Below, piece after piece: positions 1 through 7,936 of a DNA stretch of 64,000 nucleotides (within the stretch, counting starts at the first letter, position 1; every line of letters starts with the position of its first letter). The notes under the pieces were generated by a model. The model saw only the letters and a list, made by a program, of their open reading frames with translations, had not been told where the DNA came from and made no database searches. The stretch covers positions 186,001-250,000 of the forward strand of contig OY730171.1 in NCBI GenBank assembly GCA_963422465.1. The letters are read 5' to 3'. This DNA is from Lichina pygmaea. Lineage: Eukaryota; Ascomycota; Lichinomycetes; Lichinales; Lichinaceae. Both the position numbers and the translations under genes were made by a program.

Positions 1-201
1 ACCCCAAGACTGAGTGTTCCTAGGTAATTGAGACCTGTCCCCAGTTCTCCAGCAAGCTACTGGCTTTTCTCTCTCTTGTTGTTGGTAGTCTGTTACTTGT
101 TGAAGTTAAGGATCATGGAGTCTGGGACCACAACTTTTGACAGACAGGTTGAGTTTTCCAAAGTGATAGGGTTTGACCTTAAGGTTTTGGTGATTTGAGG
201 G
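1..201. other. Left flank of chromovirus A, continuous with 6752 onward before insertion
   Basis: No convincing coding sequence of its own. The matching TSD shows that it was joined to the MULE-like sequence now starting at 6752. Read on the minus strand it would lie downstream of the MULE-like reading frames. An open stretch of about 35 codons is present on that strand but I do not recognise it. Confidence 0.5.
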
Positions 202-206
202 TGGAA
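202..206. repeat. Target-site duplication TGGAA (left) of chromovirus A
   Basis: TGGAA directly precedes the LTR start TGTT and is repeated exactly at 6747-6751 after the other LTR end AACA. A 5-bp duplication is typical of Ty3/gypsy integrase. Confidence 0.96.
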
Positions 207-458
207 TGTTGCGGTCTGTACCGTACCGTCCTATCCGAGTATAGGATTAGGGCGAGAGGTGGAAGGCGGGTTGGTTCTCGCAGGAGAGGAGTGTCAAGGA
301 GTGCGAAGGGGTTTGGTGGAACGTGGTGGTGGTGACACCTGATCAATAGCTTTGTACAAAGGATTGTATTGAAGTAGATCTAGTTGTCTGGATCACAACA
401 TGAGTTGAAGATGATTGTTCCATAAGGGAACTATCGCCAGACTATATAGTGCTGGCCT

Positions 459-696
459 GTCAAGATGATCAAGATTGTCTTGACAGTCTTGATGTCAAGA
501 CAGGTGAGATTGTCTTGACAGTCCCACTATGTTATGTACCCTGCGTCAAGACTGGTGAGATTGTCTCGATGCTTCATGCATCATGTGTCAAGACTGGTAA
601 GATTGTCTTGATGTTTCATGCATCATGCGTCGAGACTGGTGAGATTGTCTTGATGCTTCATGCATCATGCGTCGAGACTCCTGTGTGTGTCTCGAC
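459..696 (+). promoter_or_regulatory. Array of six N10 dyads in LTR type 1
   Basis: Six units of the form GTC(A/G)AGA(C/T)-N10-GTCT(T/C)GA(C/T) start at 459, 494, 545, 587, 629 and 671. The dyads at 494-519 and 671-696 are perfect 8-bp inverted repeats; the last four are spaced 42 bp apart. The spacer is 10 bp in every unit. Constant half-site spacing suggests a dimeric DNA-binding protein, though RNA hairpins are an alternative. They lie upstream of the antisense ORF's TATA box. Confidence 0.7.
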
Positions 697-697
697 A

Positions 698-707
698 GTC
701 ACGTGAC
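698..707. promoter_or_regulatory. GTCACGTGAC palindrome (E-box core)
   Basis: A 10-bp perfect palindrome with a CACGTG core, also present in the other family-1 LTRs, 64 bp from the downstream TATA box in type 1 and 63 bp in type 2. CACGTG is the core bound by fungal bHLH factors; binding here is inferred. Confidence 0.5.
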
Positions 708-770
708 CTCTTGTTGGTTGGTCACTTGACTTCCATGGTGTCCTCTTGCCTGGCCTGCGGCCTGATTACC

Positions 771-778
771 TATAAATA
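771..778 (+). promoter_or_regulatory. TATA box TATAAATA directed at the antisense ORF
   Basis: TATAAATA lies 27 bp inside the LTR edge (805) on the strand opposite gag-pol, so transcription would begin near the edge and reach the antisense ATG at 850. The same box occurs in E (38277-38284) and, as TATATAAA, in C (17422-17429) and F (56499-56506, minus). Confidence 0.65.
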
Positions 779-805
779 AGTGGCTCCTATCCCTGGGTCA
801 TAACA

Positions 806-822
806 CTACCCTCCTTTCCTTC
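806..822 (-). other. Polypurine tract of chromovirus A
   Basis: On the minus strand a purine run (AAGGAAAGGAGGG then TAG) immediately precedes the 3' LTR start TGTT, as expected for plus-strand DNA priming. It fixes the sense direction of the element as minus. Confidence 0.75.
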
Positions 823-849
823 ATTTATTGTCCTGATGAATTCTTGAGT

Positions 850-1350
850 ATGTCTGCAAAATCATGTACCTCTGCTTACCAAAACCAACTGGCAGCCCAG
901 ATCTGTGATCATAACTTTGTGTCACTTGCTCCGTGTGACTTCTGTGTTTTGAACCACAAGCCCTGCTTCCGAATGTCTGACAACAACGATAAGTTGAAGT
1001 GCGCTGAGTGCACTCATCAGGGAAAGTCCTGTGTGTCACTTTCTTGGGAGTCACTGAACATGACTCAGGATAACCTTCGCAAGGATTTGGCTGTTGATGA
1101 GGCCAAGCGGGATGCTCTTGTTGAGCAGCTTGCCGAGCTGCAGGCTTGTGTATCCCGAAAGTGAAAGGTTCTTGAGGGTGCTGAGGGTCAAGCAAAGAAG
1201 AAGCTCCAGTGCCTTGTTGCTGAAATAGAGGTGGATAGTGAAGACTTGTCAGCGACAGTCATTGACGTGTCTGTGCTGCAGGCCAAGCTGTTCAGTCCTG
1301 CTTCTGCCAGAACTGCTGCAGGAGGAGCTAGCAGTTTGCAAGGTTCCTGA
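850..1350 (+). CDS. Antisense Zn2Cys6 / coiled-coil ORF of chromovirus A (type 1)
   Basis: The ORF runs opposite to gag-pol, between the pol 3' end and the 3' LTR. From the ATG at 850 it encodes 104 aa to TGA 1162-1164; the frame then stays open to TGA 1348-1350, 501 nt in all, the same length as in C, E, F and I. Six cysteines are spaced C-X2-C-X6-C-X11-C-X2-C-X6-C (CDFCVLNHKPC ... CAECTHQGKSC), the spacing of fungal Zn(II)2Cys6 clusters. A charged, Leu/Ala-rich segment follows (NLRKDLAVDEAKRDALVEQL), compatible with a coiled-coil dimerisation region. A DNA-binding regulator is inferred; an RNA-binding or packaging role is not excluded. The internal stop may be the true end or a fixed nonsense codon. 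Confidence 0.7.
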
Positions 1351-4300
1351 GTGGCTCCCAGGTATTTTCCGAGTCTGGGTAGTTTTTCCACTTGACAAGG
1401 TATCGCTGACCTTTTCTCTTCAGGATCTGTTCAGCCTTGAACTCCTGTTCTTCCTCTGGTTGGTAATGAAATATTTCCTGCAAGGGTGTGTTCTGGTCAG
1501 CTAATTTGATCATTGAGATGTGAAAGTTTGGGTGTACCTGAGCATCTCTCGGTAGTCGCAGTCTGACGTTGACTGGTCTGGTTTTTTCTTTGACTGAAAA
1601 TAGTCTGACCTTAACATGGTCCAGTTTCTTTGTTCTTGGTTTCTTTGTTCTCCAATTTCTTGTGAGGAGGTAGACTTTATCCCCCTTCTTTAGCTGAGGT
1701 ACCATTTTCAATTTCTTGTCTATTTGACGTTGCATTCTTTCTGAGGTCTCTTGAAGTTAGTGCCTCATCATTGTGTGTGTTTGTCGTAGGAGCTTGTCAT
1801 GTTGGAGTGCTTTCTCCGTGTTTGGTGAAGCTCTGCTTGGCATCCCGATGTTCACATGTTGTCCAAAATTGGCAAAAAATAGTGATTCCTTTGTTGAGTC
1901 TGATCTGTGCTGGTTGATTGCCAGCTGTGCCACTGGTAATAACTGTACCCAATTGCTGTGGGTCTTGTTGATGTAATGCCGTAAGTAAGTCTCCAGGACT
2001 TGGTTCGCTCGCTCTGTCTGGCCGTCAGTTCGTGGGTGATAGGCTGTAGACATTTTGGGTTTTGTTCCCATGGCTGCACTGATTGTCTTCCAGTAGTTGG
2101 ATGTGAAGAGTTTATCTCTGTCTGTAATGACTGTGATCAGAACTCCGTGGTCTCTGACCAATCTGTCCAGTAGGAGGTGTCCCAACTGTTCTGCTGTGTG
2201 GGTCTTCTTGAACAGTACCACTATTAGATATTTTGTGAATCTGTCCACTATCACCATAATCAAGTCGTAGGTGATTCCTGTGACTGGGTCTTTGGACTTG
2301 GGTAGCTTTGTGATGAAGTCTATTGACACGTCTTCCCACAAGCCTTTCAGTATCGTGTTCGGGTGTCCTTCTCTGTATGGCTTATGTCTTCCATGTTTGT
2401 TTTTCTGGCATAGTAGACACTTGCTGATGTAGTTTGTGACATGTTGTCGGAGGTTAATGACATTGTTCCCTGCCTGTTGGATAAGGTCTGTGGTCTTGGA
2501 GATTCCTGGGTGACTGTGTGCTGGGTTATCATGGTAGTTCCTTATTAGTTCTTCAGTGTCTTCTGCCGTGAGCTTGTTGATCTGTGGTTAAGGCACCAGG
2601 TTTCCTTGCTGGTCCTGCTGTAAGATCATTCCTTGGTGTTCATCATCCTCTATGTGGTCTTTTTGTCGGCTTAGTGCGTCTGCTCTCCTATTATCTTGTC
2701 CAGGGGTGTACAAGATCTTGAACTTGTGTTGCCCTAGGAGTTCAGCCCATCTGACTTGCCATCTGTTCAGCTTCTTGGTTGTCGTGAACGTTGTCAGATT
2801 CTTGTGGTCTGTGAGAATGGTGAGTTCAGAACTGCTTTCTGTGTACACTCTCCAGTGTTCGAGTACGTTGACGACTGCCAGTAGCTCTTTATCGTGGATA
2901 TCATAGTTTTGTTCTGCTTGTGTCATTTTTCGTGAGTAGTAGGCAACTGGGTGCCACTTGCTGTCTGCCTGTTGGCATAGACATGCTCCCACTGCCTGAT
3001 CTGAAGCGTCTGTCTTGATTTGCGTCAGTTGGCCTGTCTTGAAGTTGAGGAGAACTGGTTCCTTGGCGCAAGCGTCCTTGAGCTGTTGGAATGCTTTTTG
3101 TTGTCTCTCCGTCCACCGGTACTCCACGTCCTTCTTTGTGAGTTCTGTCAGTGGTGTTGCCATCTGTGAGTAGTTCTTGATGAACTGTCAGTTGAAGTTG
3201 GCAAATCCTAGGAAGGCTTGTACTTCCTTAACTGATGTCGGTGTTAGCTATTGCTGAATCACTTTGATTTTCTCAGAGTCAATCTTGATCCCTTCAATCC
3301 CTATGATGTATCTGAGGAATTCAACTTCTGGTTTGTTGAACTCGCATTTCTTCGGGTTGAGCTTAAGCCCTACCTCTTGTAGGCATCGTAGAACATCCTT
3401 CACATGTTTGGTATGTTCCTGTTGCGTGTTTGAGTAGACAAGAATGTCGTCCAGGTAGGTGATAGCTGTTTGGTCCAGGTGTGCTCTGATGACATTGTTG
3501 ATCAATGCTTGACATGTTGCTGGTGTGTTTGTGAGTCTGAATGGCATAACCAGATACTCGTAGTGTCTGTATCAGGTTCTGAATGCTGTCTTCCATTCTT
3601 CTCCTTCTTTCATGCGTATCAGGTTGTATGCTCTTTTCAAGTCCAGCTTGGTAAAGATTGTAGCTTGGCTGATCCTGTCTCGCAATTTGTTCGCATTTGG
3701 CAACGGATATCAGTTCTTGATGGTAATGTTGTTGAGTTTCCTGTAATCCACACAAAGTCGAAGACTTCCATCTTTCTTTGGTGCGAATAGTATTGGGTAT
3801 CCTGCTGGCGATTGAGATTCTTGAATAAAACTCTTTTTCAGGTTTTCCTCCAGGTACTCGCGAAGTACTTGGAGCTCTTTCTCTGATAACTGGTAAATTA
3901 GTCCAAATCCTGGCTCCATCTCTGGTTGCAACTTGATCTCATGATCCCAAGGTTGGTGCTTAGGTAACGCTGCTGTTGTTGTTTCTTCCTGAAAGAGGTT
4001 ATCATACCCAGGTCAGTACTCTTCAGGGATCTCCAGAAGGTTAACAACTTCCTCTCTCTTCATCTCTGACTGTTTGGCCACCTGGTTCTGGGGTGTGCCT
4101 GTCAAGGCAGACCTCTTCTCTTGAGAGTTGTCCTTTCTGTTGGTGAGGTTCCACTGAGGACTCCTTCCCTCATCTGTCCACGCCTTCTGCGGCTGGTAAC
4201 AGGTCTGAGCTGTGTTGTTAGTGCAGTTCCTAAACGTGAGTACTCCTGTCTTCCAGTTAACAACTGGGTTGTGCTTCTTTAGCCAAGGCATCCCCAAATA

Positions 4301-4620
4301 GATATCCTGAGTGGCCAACTTGACAATATCAAGGTGGATCCTTTCAGCATGGTGTCCGGTAACCATTTCCATTGGCTGCGTCTCATGGCAGACTAGCTCT
4401 GTCTGACTATTTGCCATCGTGAGCTGATAGGGCTGCTGCTTACGTCTCCTTCCAGTGCCGAGGGTGTCGTAAAGTTGTCTTGAAATGTAGTTTCCACTGG
4501 CTCCAGAGTCAACAAGTGCGTATGTCTGTACTGGCGTGTTGGCGTGTAGTGACACAGGTAATCACAGGTGCTTTGCGTTGCTAGGGGTCATGTTGTTGAG
4601 CTCCCGATGTCGCCCCTTGA
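1265..4620 (-). pseudogene. pol: pol of chromovirus A (PR-RT-RNaseH-IN-chromodomain)
   Basis: Open pieces in order on the minus strand: protease (4013-4555, DSGAS active site), RT (3248-3931, YLDD), RNase H (2588-3163), integrase (1757-2560, with C-X2-C zinc residues and D, D, E in IDF, TDRD, QTERAN), and a C-terminal part (1328-1735) ending in a chromodomain. Stops and shifts break it, e.g. a stop after IKN in RT, TAA after MMRH at about 1757, and TAG at 1328 where sister C has CAG. It is in the -1 frame relative to the last gag ORF. The normal pol end, judged from C and F, would be near 1265. Confidence 0.9.
1331..1459 (-). other. Chromodomain at the pol C-terminus of A
   Basis: Residues EQILKRKGQRYLVKWKNYPD then NTWEP fit the chromodomain pattern (YLVKW, W-E-P). 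Chromodomains on integrase direct chromoviruses to methylated-histone chromatin, which fits the nested clustering seen here. The reading frame stops at 1328, within or just after the domain. Confidence 0.85.
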
Positions 4621-4629
4621 CAAGGGAGT

Positions 4630-6129
4630 TCAGTCTTTTCCTGATTGAAGTGTCTTTCCACTGACTGGGCAATAGGTCCAGCCATTCCCATCAGTCCTGA
4701 GGAATCCGTTCATGAATTTGTCTTGCTGATGCTTGTCACATCCAGGCTTGAGGCAGTACTGCCAATTGTTGACGTAGCAGTTGTGGTTGTTACCTTGCTG
4801 TAGGAACATGAGGTGTTTGTGCCAATCATGTGTGTGCCCGGGGAATGCAGTGTGTTGGTGTTTGTCCCAAAGGTGGATCTTGCATGCATCCTTCTCGCAA
4901 TTGACCCAATGCTTGTGGCAGGTGGCGTGGTAGGGTGAATGTCCTCTATACCTTCGTGGTTGTTTGTGGTAGGTGCAGTAGTGCTTTGTGCAAAACCTCC
5001 ACTGTAGTTCGCTGTGCTGTAGATTTCGTGGGTCCATGCTGTAAGCATAGCTTCCTTGTGGTATTTCTTCTTTGATAGACGTGGGTTTGTCTTGGTCCCC
5101 ATCAGAGGTGGTTAAGGGCTCCTGTCCCTTGTCCTGACCTGTCTGTTCTGGTAGGTCCTTGCCTCCTGATGTTGCCAGTTGGTGGGCTGCTTCCAATGTC
5201 TGATCGTAGTTGTCCTATTGTTCAAGGGATAGCTGAGCCTCTCCTGGTGGGTCCTCTGGCTCAATGACATTCCAGTCTCTGTCAAGCGTATTAAGTTGCT
5301 GTCGGTGCACCTTGTTCTTTGAACGATAGTCTTTCGCTATGTGGCCTAGCTTGCCACAGGCATAGCACTTCAGTGCTTTCCCCTTTTTGTTGTTCCTTCC
5401 CTTCGTGAACCTTCCCTTGTGGTGGACTGCATCCAGTTCCATGGGTGCATAGCCATATAGATCATGTGGCGGTGCCTTGTTAGGCAGCTTGTAGTGGTTG
5501 CTCACATGCCATGCGGGGTGGCTGTATCCTCCGTCGTGGCGTTTCTCCATCGCTCGCTCGAATAGTTTGTCATCGATGTTGATTGCTTGTGCGATGAGTT
5601 TGTCCAGTGTGTCGACCGCTCGTCTGTCAAAGGTGATTTCATCCTTCATGTTTTCCTTGAGTCCATGTCGGTACATGACTATCAGAGCGTCGTCATCCCA
5701 GTCAGTCAGTACTGAGTATTGTTTGAACTGCGTGGTGTACTCTGCGGCTGAACATCGTTGTTTGATGTGCTGGATCATTCGTATAGCCACTTTATCTTTG
5801 TTAGATAGTCCAAGGATCCTTTTGATCTTATCCTTGAATCGCGTCCATTTTGTCATCTATTCTGTTATGCTGTCGTGGTCTCCGTTCCCTGAGAGGTGTT
5901 TGTTGACGTAGGGTTTGATCCATCAATAAGCATTGCCTCTCATGTAAGTGGTTGCAAAGAGGGGCCACTTTTCCTTAGGCAGCTTCGTCTCTGGTTGGAA
6001 TTGAAAGTAGACTTGGAGTTGCATGAGCCAGTCATCAACCTTGTTTCTTTCACCGTAGAACAGGTCTGGCTTGGTGACGCTAATCTTTCCATCTGGGAAG
6101 TTGGGGTTGGTTGCTCCTGAGGTACTCAT
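4630..6129 (-). pseudogene. gag: gag of chromovirus A with a CCHC knuckle and a triple Cys/His module
   Basis: Starts at ATG 6127-6129, only 18 bp from the 5' LTR. Three open blocks: 5923-6129, 5215-5856 and 4630-5196. They are separated by TGA 5923-5925, TAG 5857-5859 and TAG 5215-5217, all three also present in copies C, E and F. The middle block carries the retroviral-type zinc knuckle, here broken because the last Cys is Tyr (KDYRSK). The last block has three W-X2-C-X4-C-X2-H units. Its TGA stop overlaps the -1 pol frame, so frameshifted pol expression is plausible. Confidence 0.85.
4729..5001 (-). other. Three-fold W-X2-C-X4-C-X2-H module in Gag
   Basis: In the 4630-5196 ORF the units are WRFCTKHYCTYH (residues 66-77), WVNCEKDACKIH (97-108) and WQYCLKPGCDKH (145-156), followed by a partial WTYC (173-176). 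The spacing is identical in each. The module lies between the CCHC knuckle and the protease and recurs in F and, with substitutions, in C and E. I do not recognise a named domain; zinc-binding is inferred from the repeated Cys/His pattern. Confidence 0.7.
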
Positions 6130-6147
6130 CCTTGAGGGTCTTCAAAG

Positions 6148-6746
6148 TGTTGCAGTCTGTACTGTACTGTCCTATCCGAGTATAGGATTAGGGCGAGAGG
6201 TGGAAGGTGGGTTGGTTCTCGCAGGAGAGGAGTGTCAAGGAGCGCGAAGGGGTTTGGTGGAACGTGGTGGTGGTGACACCTGATCAATGGCTTCGTACAA
6301 AGGATTGTATTGAAGTAGATCTAGTTGTCTGGATCACAACATGAGTTGAAGACGATCGTTCCATAAGGGAACTATCACCAGACTATATAGTGCTGGCCTG
6401 TCGAGACAATCGAGATTGTCTTGACAGTCTCGACGTCGAGACAGGTGAGATTGTCTTGACAGTCCCACCATGTTATGCACCCTGCGTCAAGACTGGTGAG
6501 ATTGTCTCGATGCTTCATGCATCATGCGTCGAGACTGGTGAGATTGTCTCGATGCTTCATGCATCATGCGTCGAGACTGGTGAGATTGTCTCGATGCTTC
6601 ATGCATCATGCGTCGAGACTCCTGTGTGTGTCTCGACAGTCACGTGACCCCTTGTCGGTTGGTCACTTGACTTCCATGGTGTCCTCTTGCCTGGCCCGCG
6701 GCCTGATTGCCTATAAATGAGTGGCTCCCATCCCTGGGTCGTAACA
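6148..6746 (-). repeat. 5' LTR of chromovirus A (type 1)
   Basis: Same length as the 3' LTR (599 bp). The dyad array lies at 6400-6637. The plus-directed TATA box (TATAAATG, 6712-6719) here points out of the element into the flank. The sequence after the LTR on the sense strand begins CTTTGAAG, not TGG, so no ordinary tRNA primer site is visible. Confidence 0.95.
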
Positions 6747-6751
6747 TGGAA
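6747..6751. repeat. Target-site duplication TGGAA (right) of chromovirus A
   Basis: Exact copy of 202-206. Confidence 0.96.
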
Positions 6752-6792
6752 CTCAGCTGGTTTCCAGGACTTATGACAAAATTCATTGATTG

Positions 6793-7101
6793 TCAGAGGT
6801 GATGGTCCTTGCACATAGTTGTACTGGGAAGAGATTGATAGACCTGTACAAGAGAGAATAGGCACTCAGTCATCTGTGAAGATCCTTCTCTAGAACGTCC
6901 TAATGCCTGGATTGGCCTTGTCTTTGTACTTCCCTCCCCAGTCACAGTGAAGGTAAACCTTATGAACATTACCTTCCTTACTCTTTGTACACTGCTTGAC
7001 AACAGCATATCTGTGATGTCTGGCATGCAGATTTGCCACCTCAAGAAGAGTTCTAATGTCTGGGTAGACCCCTGGTGAAGAGGGCTCAAGCATTTTTGCA
7101 C
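6793..7101 (-). pseudogene. MULE-like transposase N-terminal (FAR1-like) remnant
   Basis: The frame at 6890-7093 contains HARHHRYAVVKQ, then KVYLHCDWGGKYKDK; after a frameshift the frame at 6793-7101 continues SSQMTECLFSL. Order and spacing resemble the FAR1-like zinc-binding N-terminus of fungal Mutator-like transposases (AVV, then CDRGGKY, then a Cys-Pro-Phe-like site). No catalytic DDE region is present. Chromovirus A cuts the sequence on its 3' side. Identification rests on motif memory only. Confidence 0.5.
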
Positions 7102-7409
7102 CAGTGGAGATGAAAGATGGCTGGTGGCCAGTGCCTGGTGAGTGGCTGAGTGGGATAGCTGTTACATTCTGTCAAAATGAAGAGCTGCAATGCAACTAAT
7201 CAATTATAAGTAATCTACTTTTCGAACTCTAAGCCCTGAAAGAGCTATGTATATCTGGGCACTGAACCCACATTGCCATCCATACTAAAAGAGTGTACCT
7301 CCAGCAAGGCTAAGCTGGGTGTACCTCCAGTATTGGAAAGGGTGTACACCCAGTATATTTCGGTGTACCTGCAACACGTCCCTAAAGAAAAACCTCTAGT
7401 ATTTAAAAA
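7102..7409. repeat. Non-coding stretch with three GTGTACCTCCAG-type repeats
   Basis: Copies of GTGTACCTCCAG occur around 7294 and 7318, with a variant GTGTACACCCAG near 7341 and another GTGTACCTGCAA near 7362. No gene is visible. It could be the terminal region of the MULE-like element, but no inverted repeat was identified. Confidence 0.35.
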
Positions 7410-7850
7410 GTGCATTTAGAGGATGGGAAGAGTCTACGTGAAAAGCACATTCAGCAGTCCTCTCTTGTCAATTCATTTATGTCAATCTCTTCTCATCTGA
7501 GTAGACTAGATACGTACGGCAAGAAGATATCAACTCTTGCCCTTGTGAGTTTTGGAGTGGGATTTCAATACATCAATGATCTATTCATGTACAGCATGGA
7601 CAAAGCGAAGTGCAAGGACATCGAGGACAAGGACATGTGGCTGAACGCAAAGAAGCGGATCTACGGGGACAAGCTCAAGGACGACACATCGCTGCTCAAG
7701 ACCCTGAAGCGGCAGGAGAAGGCCAAGAGCAAGAGCGAGGCCGAATAGACTGACGGCGCCGCTGTCGAGCGCGGCATGGAGATGCGGGAGATGCAGCGCG
7801 AAGATAATCTGCGCCAGCGGCAGGATGAGAAAGGCTCCCCACTCCGACTG
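7410..7850 (+). pseudogene. RRP14/SURF6-like C-terminal fragment
   Basis: The open frame ends KDDTSLLKTLKRQEKAKSKS then EAE-TAG at 7746-7748. The same frame continues past the TAG as TDGAAVERGMEMREMQREDN then LRQRQDEKG, to TGA 7849-7851. This Lys/Arg-rich order matches the conserved C-terminal region of Rrp14/SURF6 nucleolar proteins, where a Trp is expected at the TAG (TGG to TAG). The first ~60 residues are unlike the family, and the rest of the gene is absent. GC content is much higher than in the elements around it. Confidence 0.55.
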
Positions 7851-7936
7851 TGAGTCGTCGTCAAGTTAGCATTAGAACTTTGTGCGATAGGCCAGGACTA
7901 TACTTGGACAAAAGGCCAGGTCTTGCCTGTGCTTAC

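Larger units (their letters stand above)
207..805 (-). repeat. 3' LTR of chromovirus A (type 1)
   Basis: Boundaries follow from TGTT/AACA ends, the TSD and alignment to 6148-6746. About the first 245 bp (207-452) are shared with type 2 LTRs; the rest is type-specific. It holds a CGG-N6-CCG at 212-223, a TATA-like palindrome ACTATATAGT at 441-450, six dyads at 459-696, GTCACGTGAC at 698-707 and TATAAATA at 771-778 pointing into the element on the plus strand. Confidence 0.95.
207..6746 (-). mobile_element. Chromovirus A: full-length Ty3/gypsy element, family 1, LTR type 1
   Basis: Two 599-bp LTRs (TGTT...AACA) with a 5-bp TSD enclose gag, protease, RT, RNase H, integrase and a chromodomain on the minus strand, plus an antisense ORF on the plus strand next to the left (3') LTR. 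A polypurine tract sits on the minus strand at 806-822 beside the 3' LTR. This is the least decayed family-1 copy in the RT (YLDD kept) and in several CGA codons, but it has stops in gag and pol, so it is not autonomous as it stands. Confidence 0.95.

Noticed and set aside
571-700. Possible CRISPR-like spaced repeats in LTRs
   Set aside because: The spacing comes from tandem dyad units inside retrotransposon LTRs of a fungal genome. There are no unique spacers and no cas genes.
449-706. ORF with repeated CVKTGEIV units in LTR type 1
   Set aside because: A translation of the 42-bp dyad array: 42 is divisible by 3, so the frame stays open by arithmetic. Better explained as a tandem DNA repeat.
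821-1195. Minus-strand ORF (124 aa) opposite the antisense gene in A, E and I
   Set aside because: Its frame overlaps the zinc-cluster ORF on the other strand and it lacks domain features. It is open in the type 1 copies, but stays open mainly because the plus-strand codon usage avoids the complementary stops. Kept in mind as a weak alternative coding strand.
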